Assembly: GCA_012064415.1 (NCBI GenBank)
Contig: SSNU01000142.1
Location: 1-44,300, forward strand
Length of the DNA: 44,300 bases
From: Gyrodactylus bullatarudis
Lineage: Eukaryota > Platyhelminthes > Monogenea > Gyrodactylidea > Gyrodactylidae
Reading direction: 5' to 3'
Shown here: positions 1 through 12,129 of the stretch, piece after piece
Layout: each line of letters begins with the position of its first letter
Numbering within the stretch: the stretch's first letter is position 1
Translations under genes and position numbers: made by a program
The notes under the pieces: model-generated
What the model was told of the DNA's origin: nothing
Databases searched by the model: none
What the model saw: the letters and a program-made list of their open reading frames with translations, nothing else

Positions 1-10
1 AATCAAAATT

Positions 11-1095
11 TTAATGAAAACTCTGTTTAACATCTTTGATAAGGCTCTTGAGAATAACATTCTCCTTATCACCCCGTTCTCTGAAAAAGTTCATGCAAAC
101 ATCGAAATTACGACTAATCTCATCCATATCGTCTGTAATTACTGGGACTCGATTTCTTTGACAATTGTGCAACAATCAGCAACATCCTCGCAATTGATAC
201 TATGCCAAGCATCACACAAAAAGGAAAGGTCCTCAGCAGCAGAGAAAGAGATTTCACCTTGACGTTCAAGAGCCCTGATCTTTTCATGTCTCCTGTCAAA
301 ATATCTCTTCTTCAATTTGGATATCAAAGAGCAGTTCTTGACGAATTCCCATTGAAGTTCCCGGCGCTCTCTGTAGCTTATTCCGACTATTCTCTGGCCA
401 GTAGGGCAATTTCTGATTAGAACCTTAGAGTTCGGTGGAATTCTTCTTGTGGCTTCATAAACCAAATCTTCAATTTTTTCTCCACTCGATATACGAAGCA
501 GGTCTACAACTGGGTTGTTGAAATTTCCTAGAATGTCAATTTCGTTAATTAAGTTTAAAAGCAATTGTCAAGAATCTTACCCAAATTTTTCATTGGAGTT
601 ATCATTCTCATGTATTTTTCTATGGCATGATTAGTCAGGATAGTAACCAAGTGTAGATCTGCCTCATAGACTTTAAGATATCCTAAGCCTTGTTGAACTT
701 TACCGAAACCAATTGAAAGTCTAGTGAAATCTATAATGAAAAAATTTTCTTGGGGCATTGGGAGTTCCAATGAGATTTCTTCCATCACACGAATTCTGTT
801 ACGTTTAATAAAATCGTCCACAAAAGATCTGGAGCATTGAAATTCATCATATTCTAAACGGTTTGCAATTGATTTGGCTTCTGTTTTGATCATTGACTTC
901 GTTACTTCAACACTTGAGCAGTAAAGCTTCAACTCTTCCTCGATCACAACGTATTTAGGACATCTTGGCTGGGCAAACTTGACTCGGCAGGCATGACTCG
1001 ATTTTAATTTATAGAAATAAGATTTCGAAATTCCAAATTTTGAATTAACTGTACGATAGTCAACTCTATAGTGTAGACATGGTTAGATAGACAAA
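11..1095 (-). pseudogene. Decayed Tigger/pogo-like transposase (CENP-B-type DNA-binding domain plus C-terminal remnant)
   Basis: Three minus-strand segments in different frames read as one gene. At about 1080-1000 there is a helix-turn-helix stretch (KFGISKSYFYKL). At 980-560 a CENP-B/Tc5-type DNA-binding segment follows (PKYVVIEEEL, then SFVDDFIKRNRIR). At 564-139 comes a segment aligning with the end of a Tigger DDE domain: IPPNSKVLIRNCPTGQRI occupies the place of the usual LPPNTTSxxQPxDQGI, so the third catalytic Asp is replaced, and AWHSINCEDVADCC matches the AW..V...TI.NCF signature. A last acidic stretch in a third frame runs to a stop at 11-13. The middle of the DDE domain (first two Asp) is not visible. 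A 53-nt GT-AG interval (about 530-582) could join two segments but is unsupported. Family assignment comes from motifs; this copy is dead. Confidence 0.6.
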
Positions 1096-2912
1096 AATTT
1101 ACGCTTCCCCATGTCTTTGAATTAAATTTGTATTTGCCTATACACATTGACATGATAAAATAATTATGTAAACAGATATCAAAAGGTTACGGTCCTATTT
1201 TAGGAGCACCCAGGAAAATTTGTTACCTTAAAAAATTTTTTACTGTATTAAGAATTTTAAATGGATAAAATCTGGTATAATATATAATTTGTATTTAACC
1301 TCATCTTCAGGTGTTTACTTTCCTCAACTAAAACAACTAATATTCCTTAATATTTTACATGGTGAGGAGGACACATTAGTTTTTCCATTTCAAGGTTTAA
1401 TTTTATATTATTTACGGTATTCAGTTCACAAATTAATGGAAGTGTAATTCTATTCCACACAAATACGTTTCGTATCTGTATTCAATTTACTCAAAATTTA
1501 ATATACAATAACGAATTTAAGATATATTTTGATATAAAGGGTAATGGTCTAGAATAGCTACTAAAATTTTTCTGCCCAAAATTTTTCCAAGTTAAAATTT
1601 TTCATGTCTACCCCCAAAATTTCGAATCATAATAACAAATTTACAAGTACTATTAATCAAAGATCTCAAATATGCAATATATTAGTCTCAAATTTTATTT
1701 TTCCACATTTTTTTACAGATTAAAATATGAATCAATATAATGCATATCTTACCTAGGATACAGAATGAAGTCTTCTTTAGATTAAAACTATTTTACTTTT
1801 CAAGTCAAAGAATTAAAGAGTAAATTTTAATTCAACTAGCTCTTTTTCAAAATATTGTTTAACTGATTTTCTTTCAGAGGACATCTAGATGAAACTGAAT
1901 ATGCGATACTAGACAATTCAGCTCACTCAAACAAATATAGAGAAGAAGTTAAAGAATAGTGATAAGATTTCAAAGTAATTATAATTTTTAGCTTCGAAAA
2001 AATGAACATGTTTGTATTGGTAAAGTAATTTCATATTTTAGGTTTTTAATTAAAGAGTAAAGATAATAATGATTTTCCATGACGATATAGAAAAAACTTA
2101 TCTCATTAGTAAGCTTAATTTCTCATCTTTATATTAACATAAAACTAGTGAATCAAGCATATAGAGTCAAAAATGTTGTTCTCTCATGTTTTCTTTGAAA
2201 GCCTTGAAATATATCGATTAATTAGTTTTTCAAGAAATTATCATTTTGAATTCAGATTATTCTGAACTCATGGACTCGAAGAAAGGATGAATGGACACCT
2301 TTACACTGGGACAACTACAGTAAGATAACATTTGAGAGCATTTCAAGAAAAAGCCTCCCCTTAAACTTTGAAAATCTTTATAGGCAACCAGGGAAAACTT
2401 AATAGCAACAATAAAAAAACACAGTTAAATTAAGAAAAGAAAGTTATCACAATCAATTCAAAACCCCAAGAAACGCACCGAGAAAAAGAAAAATAACCGA
2501 CTATAACTAAGAAGATAAAGAAATGCTTCTCTTAGAACTAACTCTACGAATGTGTGATTAGGCTCTTCGATGAAAAAAGCAAACTAAATCAATTATTAAA
2601 TGAAGGATATTATTCAATTATTTTATTTTGAGCTTGCTGACTTGAAGTCATGCTAGTGGTAAGACTTAATTCCTTGATTTCATCATGGACGACTTTATTA
2701 CTACCAGATTTTCCACGAATCATGTCAATAATTAAGGTAAGAATAATAGATCAAATTTAATCAAATTACTGATTATCTATTGAAACAAATCCTCAACAGA
2801 AGATATTGAGTCAAAATTTTTCAGTCTCATTTATTAGTTATTAAAGAAACAAAATACCAGATACACTAATCTTCCTAAAAAAAGTATGAGAGTTTCTGGA
2901 GTTTCGAAATAA
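1096..2912. other. AT-rich intergenic stretch
   Basis: No supported gene. The segment at about 1358-1430, with short matches around ACATGGT and TTTTTCCATTTCAAGGTTTA, is a diverged direct copy of 3934-4010, so a fragment of that repeat family lies here. Nothing else is recognisable. Confidence 0.5.
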
Positions 2913-3487
2913 AGAAATATGTATATACTTAAAAGTATGTCGATGAAATAAAAATATATTTTCTGGTGTTTGAGCCATTCAATTCAATCTAGTGAGCTTG
3001 AAATAACTTCAATTTTTCTGGAAATCCTGTAATTGCCCCTCATATTTGTGCTCAACCGTTCTATATATTTTTTACTGAGTTAACGTTTATATCAAGAGAG
3101 ATGATTTTATTCCTTCAAATATGTCTCATTCGTTTTATGTTTACCATCAATCGAAAGAGAATAAAAAGTTATAACTGCTAGCTTAATTTGGAAAAAAAAT
3201 ATTTCAAGACTAGTAAGTTAAAGCAATTCGAAATTCACATCAATCTATCCTTAGGAAGAAAAGAGTTTTTAATTTTCATTCGTCTTTGAGATCCCTTATT
3301 TTTTTACACAAAAATGGCTTGTTATGAGGATTGACATTCTCACGCGTGCTCGTGTAGATACACTAATCCCTTTTAAAATTATTTTTTCTTCATAAAATCA
3401 AAGCTCACTAGATTGAATTGAATGGCCCAAACACCAGAAAATATATTTTTATTTCATCGACATAATTTTAAGTAGATACATATTTCT
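2913..3487. repeat. Foldback (inverted-repeat) element, about 87-bp arms
   Basis: Arms at 2913-2999 and 3400-3487 are near-perfect reverse complements; both contain the core ATTTTCTGGTGTTTG, with a few mismatches. They flank about 400 bp of non-coding AT-rich DNA. This looks like a MITE or foldback element. No transposase and no clear target duplication are visible. Confidence 0.7.
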
Positions 3488-3662
3488 TGACAAAATAAAA
3501 ATTTAATTTTTCCAAAGCCTTTCTTTGACTTTTGCTTCAGCTTTCTGAAAAAATCATATTTCTATTTCGTATAACAAAAAAGCTATGAGTTCTCAAAGTT
3601 TTATTAAATATTAGCCCCAATAAGTAAGACAGAAAATTAATAACGATGAAATTCGTTATAAA

Positions 3663-4010
3663 TTTTTATTAGTCATACAAGTGTAATAAAGAACCAAGTG
3701 GAAACCATACATAGAAAAAGTGTGACTGAATGCTACTTAATAATTAAAGACTAAATTAATATTTCACTATCTTTTACATGGTAAGAGGGAAAAAATAATT
3801 TTTCGTTGATTTTTAATTAGTCATACAGGTGCAATAAGGAACCAATATTCCATACATAGATAACGTGTGACTGAATGCTACTCATGTAATTCTACTTATA
3901 ATTGTAGACTGAATTAATATTTCACTATCTTTTACATGGTAAGGGGGACAAAATAATTTTTCCATTTCAAGGTTTATTTTATATTCTTTGGGGAGCGATG
4001 TTCACAAAAC
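3663..4010. repeat. Tandem direct repeat, about 148-bp period, two units
   Basis: Unit 1 starts with AGTCATACAAGTG at 3671 and unit 2 with AGTCATACAGGTG at 3819. Both continue through GTGTGACTGAATGCTACT to TTTACATGGTAAG. Sequence just after unit 2 also matches 1358-1430, so it belongs to a dispersed family. The function is unknown. Confidence 0.75.
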
Positions 4011-4490
4011 ATTTTCATACACAAAATCTAGTGAAGAAAATCAAGAAAAAACCTATATCGATTTTTTTGTATTTTAGAAACTGTTACAAGTTAAGAAAAG
4101 ATGTGATTATATTGAATAATGGATTAGTCACCTGTAATTATCCTCTTTCATTTGACACTAAAATCGACATTCATAAAAAATGTATAAAAATTATTTGGGT
4201 CAACTTTAATCTGATCCTAAGGTTATAAAAATCGACCCCCTCCTCAATATACGATACCATTCTGATCAGAGTTTAATTCTCTATCGATTGATCTGAAAAT
4301 CTCAATCTTTTGAAATTTTTAGACAAAAATTTATACCAGGACTCTAATAGACCTACTTCAAAGTACAATGGCAAGTTATTTATTCATTAAAAAAACTGTG
4401 AAAATACATATATGTACACAGATGAATGGAGGTGTAGTTTTACACTCCATAAATAAGGTTTTCACTTGTATTATTATATTTATGTATACA

Positions 4491-4743
4491 ATCACGCAAA
4501 AATGGTAGGTGTCAAAAAATTTGGAGGGTGGGTAGAGTTTAATGTGAAAGTAAGAAATATCAAAAAAAACTTTTTTCAACGTGGAGTTTTCGAGTAATTT
4601 GACATTTAGTACGAAAAAAATGAGTCAAATTTTATCCTATAACGTTTTTTTTTATTATTCGTATAAGACATACTATTTTGAAGAGCAGAAAATTTGCTAC
4701 AATCCCATGCTTGACCATTTTGAGCTTCGACCTATAAATTCCG
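4491..4743 (-). repeat. Dispersed repeat R1, inverted copy
   Basis: This is the reverse complement of 13813-14070 over about 255 bp with scattered mismatches; both contain AGCTCAAAATGGTCA and the CTCGAAAACTCCACGTTG core on the appropriate strands. The short open frames here are not conserved as proteins. The element type is not identifiable. Confidence 0.75.
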
Positions 4744-5178
4744 AGATACAGTTGTATCAGAAAGTCCTTTTATCTTATTCATCATCTCATGGAATATCAT
4801 AACTATACTCATATATATATGGGTTTATTACTCTAAAAATATAAGATATTCAGATTAACTAATCATATCTTGATTTGATCACATCCTAAGCAATTAAAAA
4901 TCATGTATTTTTTGACACTTTCATATTTCACTTAATAAGTAAAATACGAATCAAAAGTTGTTACTCATGAAGTTGATAATTGCTAAATGTTTCTTTTGTC
5001 ATGTGAAAAGCTTGAACTATTCATTAGGAGAGGATATACGAGTTGGAGTCATTTTACACTAAAATCAAAAATGTGCTAATATCTTTTAAACAACATCAAA
5101 GAATATAGTGGTAATTTGTTTATTCAATCAATATTAAAAATAGTAGATATCTTCATAAGATATATTTGAATTCAAAAT
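4744..5178. other. AT-rich stretch without recognised features
   Basis: No supported gene, repeat or RNA. It probably includes the unrecognised 5' part of the mariner relic that follows. Confidence 0.4.
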
Positions 5179-6178
5179 ATGAAAAGAGTAAATGAAGATG
5201 AAAAACCTGTTATCCAAAACCTCCTCCAATCAAATCTCACTTTGAAAGAGATAGCGAATCATTGTGCGGTATCTCTAAAAACTGTTAGCAGAATTAAAAA
5301 AGACAAGCACACTCTTCGTGCTCCAGTCTCTGGTTGGCCGAAAAAGTTTTCCCTTCAAGAGGCTATACGACTAAAATCTATTGTGAAGAGGAATCATACT
5401 GAAACCATTCAGTCCATACAAAAGACTTACTATCCTGATGTCACCTATTCTAATTCAATAAATAAATAGAACTTTCCATACGACAATGACAAGAATAGGA
5501 ATAATCCAAGTGAATGCAAGACAAGTTCCCAATCTTACTGTACGACATAAAAGAGAGAGGTTGGAATTCGCCTTGAACAACATTGATAAGCCACTTGAAT
5601 ATTGGCTCGGAATGCATTTCACTGATAAAGTAACTTTCTCAAACCAAAAGTTCTCAGGATGGGGAAGAGTCCTTTTATGTGATGATTTGACTATGTCAAG
5701 AACGAGACCCATCCGGAAAGAAGTTTCCAAAGAAGGTTATGTTTTTTGCAAGTATTAAGTATGACAATGGAATAAAACTAACCCCAGCATCTGGTAATAT
5801 TGATGGAAGAAAATTTATCCAACTCTACAATCAGAAATTCAGATCATATGATGGATTCAGAAGGGAATGGCTTGATGTGCTTATGGACCAGTTCATGATG
5901 CAGGTCATGTCAAAGCTTGTTTAAGAAGAGCTAGGATCAACGTCAAGCCCTGATATTAATGCCATTGAAAATGTTTTTGGAATAATGAAACGATTTTGGT
6001 AAGAAAAAACATATTAGTAAAATTAGCTTGACTCAAGTTTATTTCTCAAGGTATAAAGTTTCCGGTGACGATTCCCCTAACGGTATTAACGAAAAAGTTC
6101 AGAGATTGACAAATTTCCTTGAATTGAAGCCATCAATAATTGTATTTTATCAATTCCTCGTCGGCTCCAGAAAATTAT
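5179..6178 (+). pseudogene. Tc1/mariner-like transposase relic with a putative 28-nt intron
   Basis: The N-terminal frame (5179-5469) contains a helix-turn-helix (LTLKEIANHCAVSLKTVSRI) typical of Tc1/mariner paired-like domains. After a stop or frameshift, 5486-5758 gives RQVPNLTVRHKRERLEFA, the linker found in Tc1-like transposases before the catalytic core. A further frame (5739-5924) and then SSPDINAIENVFGIMKRF (about 5950-5998) give the third-catalytic-residue region, SPD.N.IE. A GTAAG-TTAG interval at 5999-6026 (28 nt) lies at the end of this block; removing it keeps an open frame to a stop near 6178. At least two frameshifts are present, so this copy is inactive. Terminal repeats were not located. 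Confidence 0.75.
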
Positions 6179-6868
6179 AGATCTTAGAGGAGAAATGTCA
6201 GATTATTTATTATAATTATTTATTTATGTACACAGATGTTCAATACATTTTTACTTTCCTTATAAAGATTTTAATAATTTATTAGACAATATTATCACTA
6301 GGAATCAACCCCTTTAAATATTAGTTATGAGATAATTAAGGAAGAAAATTGAATATAAGACCAAATTTTAATCAATAGAAACAATAAATAGATAAAATCT
6401 GTTGATAAATACAGGAATGATAGAAATAACCGCACAATCTGTGTGACCTTGAAATGACCTTGAATCCTATTGGCTAGAATATAACGATAATAGAAAAAGA
6501 ACCAATTCTAATATATTATACAGGAAATTATCTTTTCAGGTGAAATAATTAACAAAACTTTAATTTTTATCTATTTATTTACAGCTTGATTATATCCATC
6601 GAATAGTTAAATCATAATGTGGTTACTATGATTTGAAAAAATGCAGCTGTAATTTGAAATTTTGTAAATTTATACACCTTCTATCTAATTTTAATTATAT
6701 GTTATTGATGCAAATTAAAAGACTCTAATAATAAATCACTTGCAGAAAATTATTAATCTTCCAAATACCGAAAAAACTGTACATTTGATTTATATTTTGA
6801 GAAAGTTATTGTGTATGTTCAGAGTCATTATTTTTGAGGGGAATTTACTTTCTATTATTACAACTAAA
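6179..6868. other. AT-rich stretch without recognised features
   Basis: No supported gene or RNA. The sequence is low-complexity and AT-rich between the mariner relic and the R1 fragment. Confidence 0.4.
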
Positions 6869-6970
6869 ATAAATCTAATAATAGTGAAATTTGTTCGAGA
6901 ATTGAAAAAAATGAAAAAATTCAAAACTTTTTTCAGTCCTTTACCAATGGCCCAGAAAATTTTCCTTGGA
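6869..6970 (-). repeat. Dispersed repeat R1, second inverted fragment
   Basis: The reverse complement matches 13710-13812: GAACAAATTTCACTATTATT and GACTGAAAAAAG cores are shared. Together with 4491-4743, this lets the longer copy at 13710-14070 be recognised as the more complete member of the family. Confidence 0.6.
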
Positions 6971-7029
6971 ATACTAGATAGTGTAATAGTTGAATTTAAT
7001 TTTATCTGAATTAGTAGAAATATTCATTT

Positions 7030-7160
7030 CTTAGAGGATTTTGAAGACGAGTGAATAATGAGTAATAAAGCTTTTGTTTCACCGGTTCTCATCAGACTCT
7101 TACACCGGCTTGATATTTATACATACAATAATGAAAAATTAAAAATCCTCTGATTGGACA
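7030..7160 (-). promoter_or_regulatory. Conserved promoter-like block (copy 1): CCAAT, TATA, downstream motif
   Basis: On the minus strand this reads CCAATC (7157-7152), a TATAAATA box (7120-7113), then a conserved segment at about 7105-7073 containing CCGGTG, TCTGATGAGAACCGG and GTGAAA, followed by AAAGC. The same order recurs at 22800-22946 and, more diverged, at 27280-27375; only the downstream motif is seen at 36060-36100. The spacing resembles a Pol II core promoter. The block sits just downstream of the unrecognised minus-strand frame, so its target is unclear. Function is inferred from spacing alone. Confidence 0.45.
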
Positions 7161-7211
7161 AATGGGAATTAAAAGAATATCACAGGGAGGAGGGGTAAGG
7201 TTTTACTGGGC

Positions 7212-7762
7212 TCATTGTCTTTTCTTGAGAAAGGGATCTAGTTGTAACTGCCCGCTAAATCTTTTTCTTTTGACTCCTCGTTTTTTAATTGCACACTTTT
7301 CGGATTCAGTGGTTATTACAGGTTGAGTATTAATTTGATTATCAACTTCCGTTGACTTTTCCTGATTTGCATTTTCACCCTTAGCTTCAGTTATTACTGG
7401 GCATGAAGCGGGTACAATTTCAAGACTAATTGCAGATTGAAAACTAATTGGATTATCAATTTCAGTTGACTTGTATTGGATAGCAGGATTGTTCTCATCT
7501 GTAGTTGCTGTAGGAACACTTGACAGAAGCTCAGTGAATTGGGGATTTGCTTCGACTAATTGCTCATTGGATTCACTTGTAACTGTCTTTTGAGTGGAGC
7601 TAGCTAAAGGAGAATCGTTCAGCGAATTAGCAATTTTTTGAGCTTACTTTTTTGTGTAAAACGTTTTTTCCCCTTGATACCCAACTGTCTAATACATCAG
7701 ATCTTGTTGCACGTGAATCGCTTGGGTTTGCTTGGAACAGTATGCTGAAGTTGCCGGAAAAA
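7212..7762 (-). CDS. Unrecognised protein G1: internal repeats, basic tail, PIP-like C-terminus
   Basis: I do not recognise this protein. The minus-strand frame from about 7620 to a TGA at 7212-7214 is Ser/Thr/Glu-rich, with an internal repeat of the form KSTE.DN.I..Q..I (twice, about 40 residues apart). It ends in a basic stretch (KKRGVKRKRFSG), like a nuclear signal, then QLQLDPFLKK, which resembles a degenerate PCNA-interacting box (Q..L..F). A related frame, with STAVDNRISSQPII, KRYRKRK and QTTLDRYV, occurs at 23007-23396. Upstream, an open segment (7762-7655) could be joined by a 44-nt GT-AG interval, but nothing confirms it. No start is secure. It could be an accessory transposon protein or a pseudogene. 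Confidence 0.4.
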
Positions 7763-8078
7763 CTGAATGGTCCAAGAAGTTTCAGAAAGTTGCTAGAACT
7801 TTTCGAAATAAACTATCTGCCCAGTACAGAAAACAATTTGGTCAACCTTCAGAATCTATCAGAATCGAAGAGATATTAAAAGTCTTATATTAATTAGAAA
7901 ATCCCTGAAGCCCCAAAGAATTCCCAGACTTAGAGAACGCTACAGAATCGAAGGGAAATTAAAAAATCTAGCTATATTTGATCGATTTAAAAAGAACTTT
8001 GAAAAACTACCTACCTCTTTAAAAAGAAAAAATCTGAAAGAATTCATTGAAGAAATTAAGACCCGATTTATAAACTAA
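7735..8078 (+). pseudogene. Non-LTR retrotransposon 3' fragment (LINE tail)
   Basis: The encoded peptide matches the C-terminal region of the LINE at 39102-39885. KTEWSKKFQKVARTFRNKLS corresponds to PEWSMKL.KVAKIFRRKLS there. After a frameshift, RIEGKLKNLAIFDRFKKNFE leads to a conserved terminal EIKTRFIN and a stop at 8076-8078. It is 5'-truncated, as usual for LINE insertions, and is followed by an A-rich tail and ATGATA-type simple repeats. Confidence 0.75.
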
Positions 8079-8104
8079 ATAACAAAAAAAAGACATACCT
8101 AATG

Positions 8105-8583
8105 ATAAATGATAATGATAAATATATATATATAAATATATGAATATATAAGTATATGAATAATTAAGCTATAGATTCTTAACTGGTTAAAAAAATGACT
8201 TTGTTAATAAAATATAATTCACAATGTATTATGTGATGATTTCAGGGAGAGAAATTTAGTATTTTCTACTAAACCATTACTTCATTATTTCATGTACATT
8301 ATTTCAGGATACAATAAACCTAGGCATACATACTCATATATCATACATATTAGACCAATCAGAATACAAGATTATCTTCAAGAGAGGTTCCAAAAAGGTA
8401 TATAACAAAATGCGATTCAAAAAATAATTCATAGCATCAACGAATCGGAGCTTTTACCTGTATATAATAATAATGATAAATATATATGAAAAATTAAGCT
8501 ATAGATTCTTAACTGGTTAAAAAAATGACTTTGTTAATAAAATATAATTCACAATGTATTATGTGATGATTTCAGGGAGAGAA
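8105..8583. repeat. Direct repeat pair (about 115-150 bp) around a 200-bp spacer
   Basis: The sequence from AATTAAGCTATAGATTCTTA through GTGATGATTTCAGGGAGAGAA occurs at 8162-8262 and again at 8482-8583, nearly identical. The spacer is unrelated AT-rich DNA. It could be a small tandem duplication or terminal direct repeats of a short non-autonomous element. No coding sequence lies inside. Confidence 0.7.
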
Positions 8584-10210
8584 GAAATATAAGTAAAGAT
8601 AAAAATAAAAATTAATGAATGATGATAGATTAAAATGAATAATAATGAAAATGACCGAAAGGTAACAAAATACTAGACATTTTCATGTTAGATCGTAAAT
8701 TACTAATACTATAATACTAGTTTGGATGAATGCATCAACTCTTTGATATTTATAATTCATCAAGTCTCACAACGAAGATTCATTTATTTCTAGAACATAG
8801 AATTCGAATAAAATTTTATTCTTGTACAAAAATTATTTTCTAATAATATTTCTATTTGAAAATGATAATTGTAAATGAGAACATACGTTCAATAGAATTT
8901 TCATTCCAATCTTTTCTTTCTCAATTTTTTAACCAAGTATTTCCGATACTTGATTGGAATTTTACAATTTTGGACAAGTTTTAGTTTCAAATTAGTTGAG
9001 TTTACCATTTTTTATGTGATGTTTTATAAAGTTTTATATTCATTTCTCGATTGATTAAAATCAGATTTCTTTTATCTTAATTTTATCCATCTGATGCAAT
9101 TTTTAATTGTCTCATTCATGAAATTATTCCTGGCTTCTCTGGTAAAGGCCTTTTTTTTGAACTTGAAAATTTTCATTTATTGAAATAATGAATTATACAA
9201 ATTAGGTAACACTGAAAGAGTGTTCCATGTGTCTCTTTCACTCGTTTTATTCTAATCATAAAAAGAAACGGTCTGCTTTGCTTGCTTTTTTGAATAGCCA
9301 ATGAGTATAACTCATTGTACATAATTTTAATGTTAATTAAAATCACACAATGAGCTAAAAATCGAGTCACCTTCTATTTAGTGATAAAATCAAAAGTCAA
9401 GGGATGAGACTTTATAATGTTAAATGTGTGACCCCTCTATATAGATTATTGGCTTTTTGTGTGAAATGACGAGACCTCCTTAGAATAGCTTATAACAACA
9501 CGAAAAAGATAATTATAGACCCAGATGATTAAAGGTTTTATTATTCATCTATAATTCATTCTGATTTCGAAAATGTATTCATATTCAATGTTTGAACTCA
9601 TTAAATAGACTTAGACCTGAAAGGGTTGTTATACAGATTGTTTCCATCACATTTTGTTCGGTAATAATTAATACATAAGGAAGAGTGAATAAGAGGGGGG
9701 GGGGTAAATTATAGTGTTGATCTTTCGAAAATGAGTATTCTTCTAACTAAACATAAATGTTCATCGTTTTTAGCTCGGTATTACATTGGAATTCATAATT
9801 CAAGATTTTCAAATGGAAAATAAATGAAATATTTCATCAATAGAAATAATCTGATGAATCTTGAGATGTATCAATAATCTCATAGGACAAATTATGTTCG
9901 AGTGATTCACGTAGATGTTCAACAACGTCCGAAAATCAACTTAAATACATAATTTAGAAATATGTAAGAAAATATATTTAGAACCAAATGCGCATTTCCA
10001 AAAGTTCATCAGTTGTCTCTCTTTGAAAATGATAAAATTAAAGTTTGAATGAAAAATAATAATTTACATTTTACAAAGAAATAGTATAAGTTAAAGAATA
10101 TAAGGGTCATGAATAGAAATAAGAATATTATGTCAGCTGAAAAACACCAAAAACTCTTCAATAAATAGCAACAGTGAAGAGAAAAAGGTGATAAAGCTCA
10201 CATAGGCCAT
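8584..10210. other. AT-rich intergenic region with repeat fragments
   Basis: No supported gene. 8850-8915 is an inverted diverged fragment of the repeat seen at 15755 and 43826 (GAAAATGATAATTGTAAA core). A run of ten G occurs at 9695-9704. The remainder shows nothing recognisable. Confidence 0.45.
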
Positions 10211-10214
10211 GGTA

Positions 10215-12115
10215 GTTGAAGATTAAACGGATAATTTTTTCGAACACACAAATTAGGTTTATGCATGTTGATGAAAAATTTCTCCTTCACCCACACATCT
10301 GTGCTGTCATCCCCTGGGTTTTGTATAAGATGGAAAAATTAGAAATTGAAGCAGCTTGGTTTTCCTGTTTTAGATGTCTGGTCACCGCGGTATCTTTATT
10401 GAGATGATCATGAGATCTAGTTGATAACTTCGTAATAGTACGCCCTATATACGAAGCTCCACAGTCACTCTAAAACTTGTAAATCAATAGAGTCTTTTCT
10501 TGAGGGTCAAGTAAATCCTTATGGATTTAACTGAACAATCTCTGAGTTTTGAATACAATTTTCAATTGTATATTGTCATAATGTTGATCGATGAGATTAT
10601 TGAGTCTTCTCCTAACATCATTACTAAAACCATCACCTTTGAAGTTTCATGAAAACTTTTGTTTTCTCGCCTTCCTCTGTATTTCGCCGTCTCTATTTCT
10701 TTTGGTATTTCTTCCAGACTAGCAATACTTCGTATTCTCTTACCTTGACCAATTACTAAGCCAACTTTATGTGAAACTGGACTAAAACTGGCATAATGGA
10801 GATATTTGTCAGTCTTTTTCTTTAAAAAATATTTCTTAGAATTGATCCGTCTTCTCTTCTGGTTAGCTTGACATCTAGGAAACTTAAAATACCGTTAAAT
10901 TCTCTTTCCATAGTAAATTCAATATTTCTATGAATTGAGTTCATCTTTGTAAAGAAGTCGTCTACAGATACATTAGGTTTCATTATAATAAAAGTGTCAT
11001 CAACATATCTAATGTAAGCATCAGTAAAAGAATTGATAGTTTCAGACATTTTATTTAGTTCTAACCATCTGTTATTTCGTCACTACTCATGTCAAAACCT
11101 TCATTTTCATTAATAAAAGATTTTATAATTGTGAGGGTATCCTCTATAGGTAAATTCGGAAATAAAGAACTAATGTCTAATGAAATCATTTCCCTAGATT
11201 CTATGTTTAAATCTCTTACTCTTTCTACGAAATCAAAAGTATCTTTAATAAAATATTTAGCATAATAAGTGTGGTTTTAAGATATCAATTAACCATTTTG
11301 CTAAATTGTGTTGCGGTCATGACGAATTTTTCAAGATCGGCTGAATTGGGAAAACTTCAGAAATATCATTATCTATAATCTTATGCGTTTTAGGATGTAA
11401 ATACAACCTAGAAATCCTAGTGTGTTTCTCAGCTATAAAACTCCTAGTATTCTCAGAAATTATATATGTATCAAATAACCCTTTGGAGATTTTGTACATG
11501 GATCGTTCCATGGACTCCATTACCTTATAATAAGAATGCCTGTCTTAGCCAGTATTTTCAAATTTACTTTCATCTGAAAGAAAATCTAATCCCGCTTTAT
11601 AGTGATCATTTTTATACATTATCACTATCTCTTTCCCCTTGTCAGGCTTAGTAAGAAAAATGTTTTCATTAGATTTTAATTATTTTAGTGCATCAAAATT
11701 TTTCTTAGAGAGTAAACTAAATCCTAGAGGTTTACGATCAAAACTTCTATATATAGTCAAAAGATCAAGTTTAAACTTCTTTGTATTTTAATTGTCCTTG
11801 CGGTTATCGGTTAGAACTAGTTCATAAACTAAACGTTCAAACGCTGCTTTATCTTCAATTTCGTTTTTCTTTATAGGAATACAAAAGTTTGGGCCGAGAG
11901 ATAAGATTTCTTTGTGCTCCTTGGATAATTCTATATCCGTGAAGTTGAAGATTCCTTTTTCATGAAATCGAAGACTTTTCCCAAATTCTTTGAACATTCT
12001 CTGGGGACTTGGAAATTGGTTCCTTTCAAGACATTCGCTGTAAAACTTCAACTGGCCATATGTGTAATAGTGTTTAGAATTAGAATCTAAAATAATACGT
12101 AGAAGGTTTCTCTGT
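10215..12115 (-). pseudogene. Penelope-like element: reverse transcriptase plus GIY-YIG endonuclease remnant
   Basis: Read on the minus strand from 12115 downwards: an N-terminal segment (LSLGPNFCIPIKKNEIEDKA); a block with LTKPDKGKEIVIMYKNDHY and LSDESKF (about 11670-11560); RT motif 2a-like LYLHPKTHKI (about 11400); the catalytic box IRYVDDTFIIMK (about 11000), followed by FTMEREFNGILSFLDVKLTR, diagnostic of Penelope-like RTs; and a GIY-YIG start (DCGASYIGRTITKLSTRSHDH, about 10475-10400). Several frameshifts and stops separate the blocks, so it cannot make protein. The YVDD box is preserved. The domain order RT then GIY-YIG is that of endonuclease-bearing Penelope-like elements. Related fragments lie at 14880, 17702, 19060, 36520 and 43655. 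Confidence 0.85.
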
Positions 12116-12129
12116 TCAGGGATCCGGTT

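Noticed and set aside
530..582. 53-nt GT-AG intron joining two minus-strand frames
   Set aside because: It is much longer than the other putative introns, and the joined product does not restore a recognisable motif.
5434..5470. Mini-intron at the first break of the Tc1/mariner relic
   Set aside because: The donor would be GTCACC, not a good match to the other donors, and the break is equally explained by mutation.
7073..7106. Minus-strand CTGATGAG...GAAAC resembling a hammerhead core (also at 22865-22897)
   Set aside because: The eight bases between CTGATGA and GAAAC (GAACCGGT) cannot form a stem II with a loop, there is no GTC cleavage site after GAAAC, and copy 3 changes the bases without restoring pairing.
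7621..7664. 44-nt GT-AG intron in G1
   Set aside because: There is no homologue to show that the joined frame is real.
9695..9704. Run of ten G as a possible G-quadruplex or signal
   Set aside because: It is a single tract with no neighbouring G-runs, most likely simple-sequence slippage.
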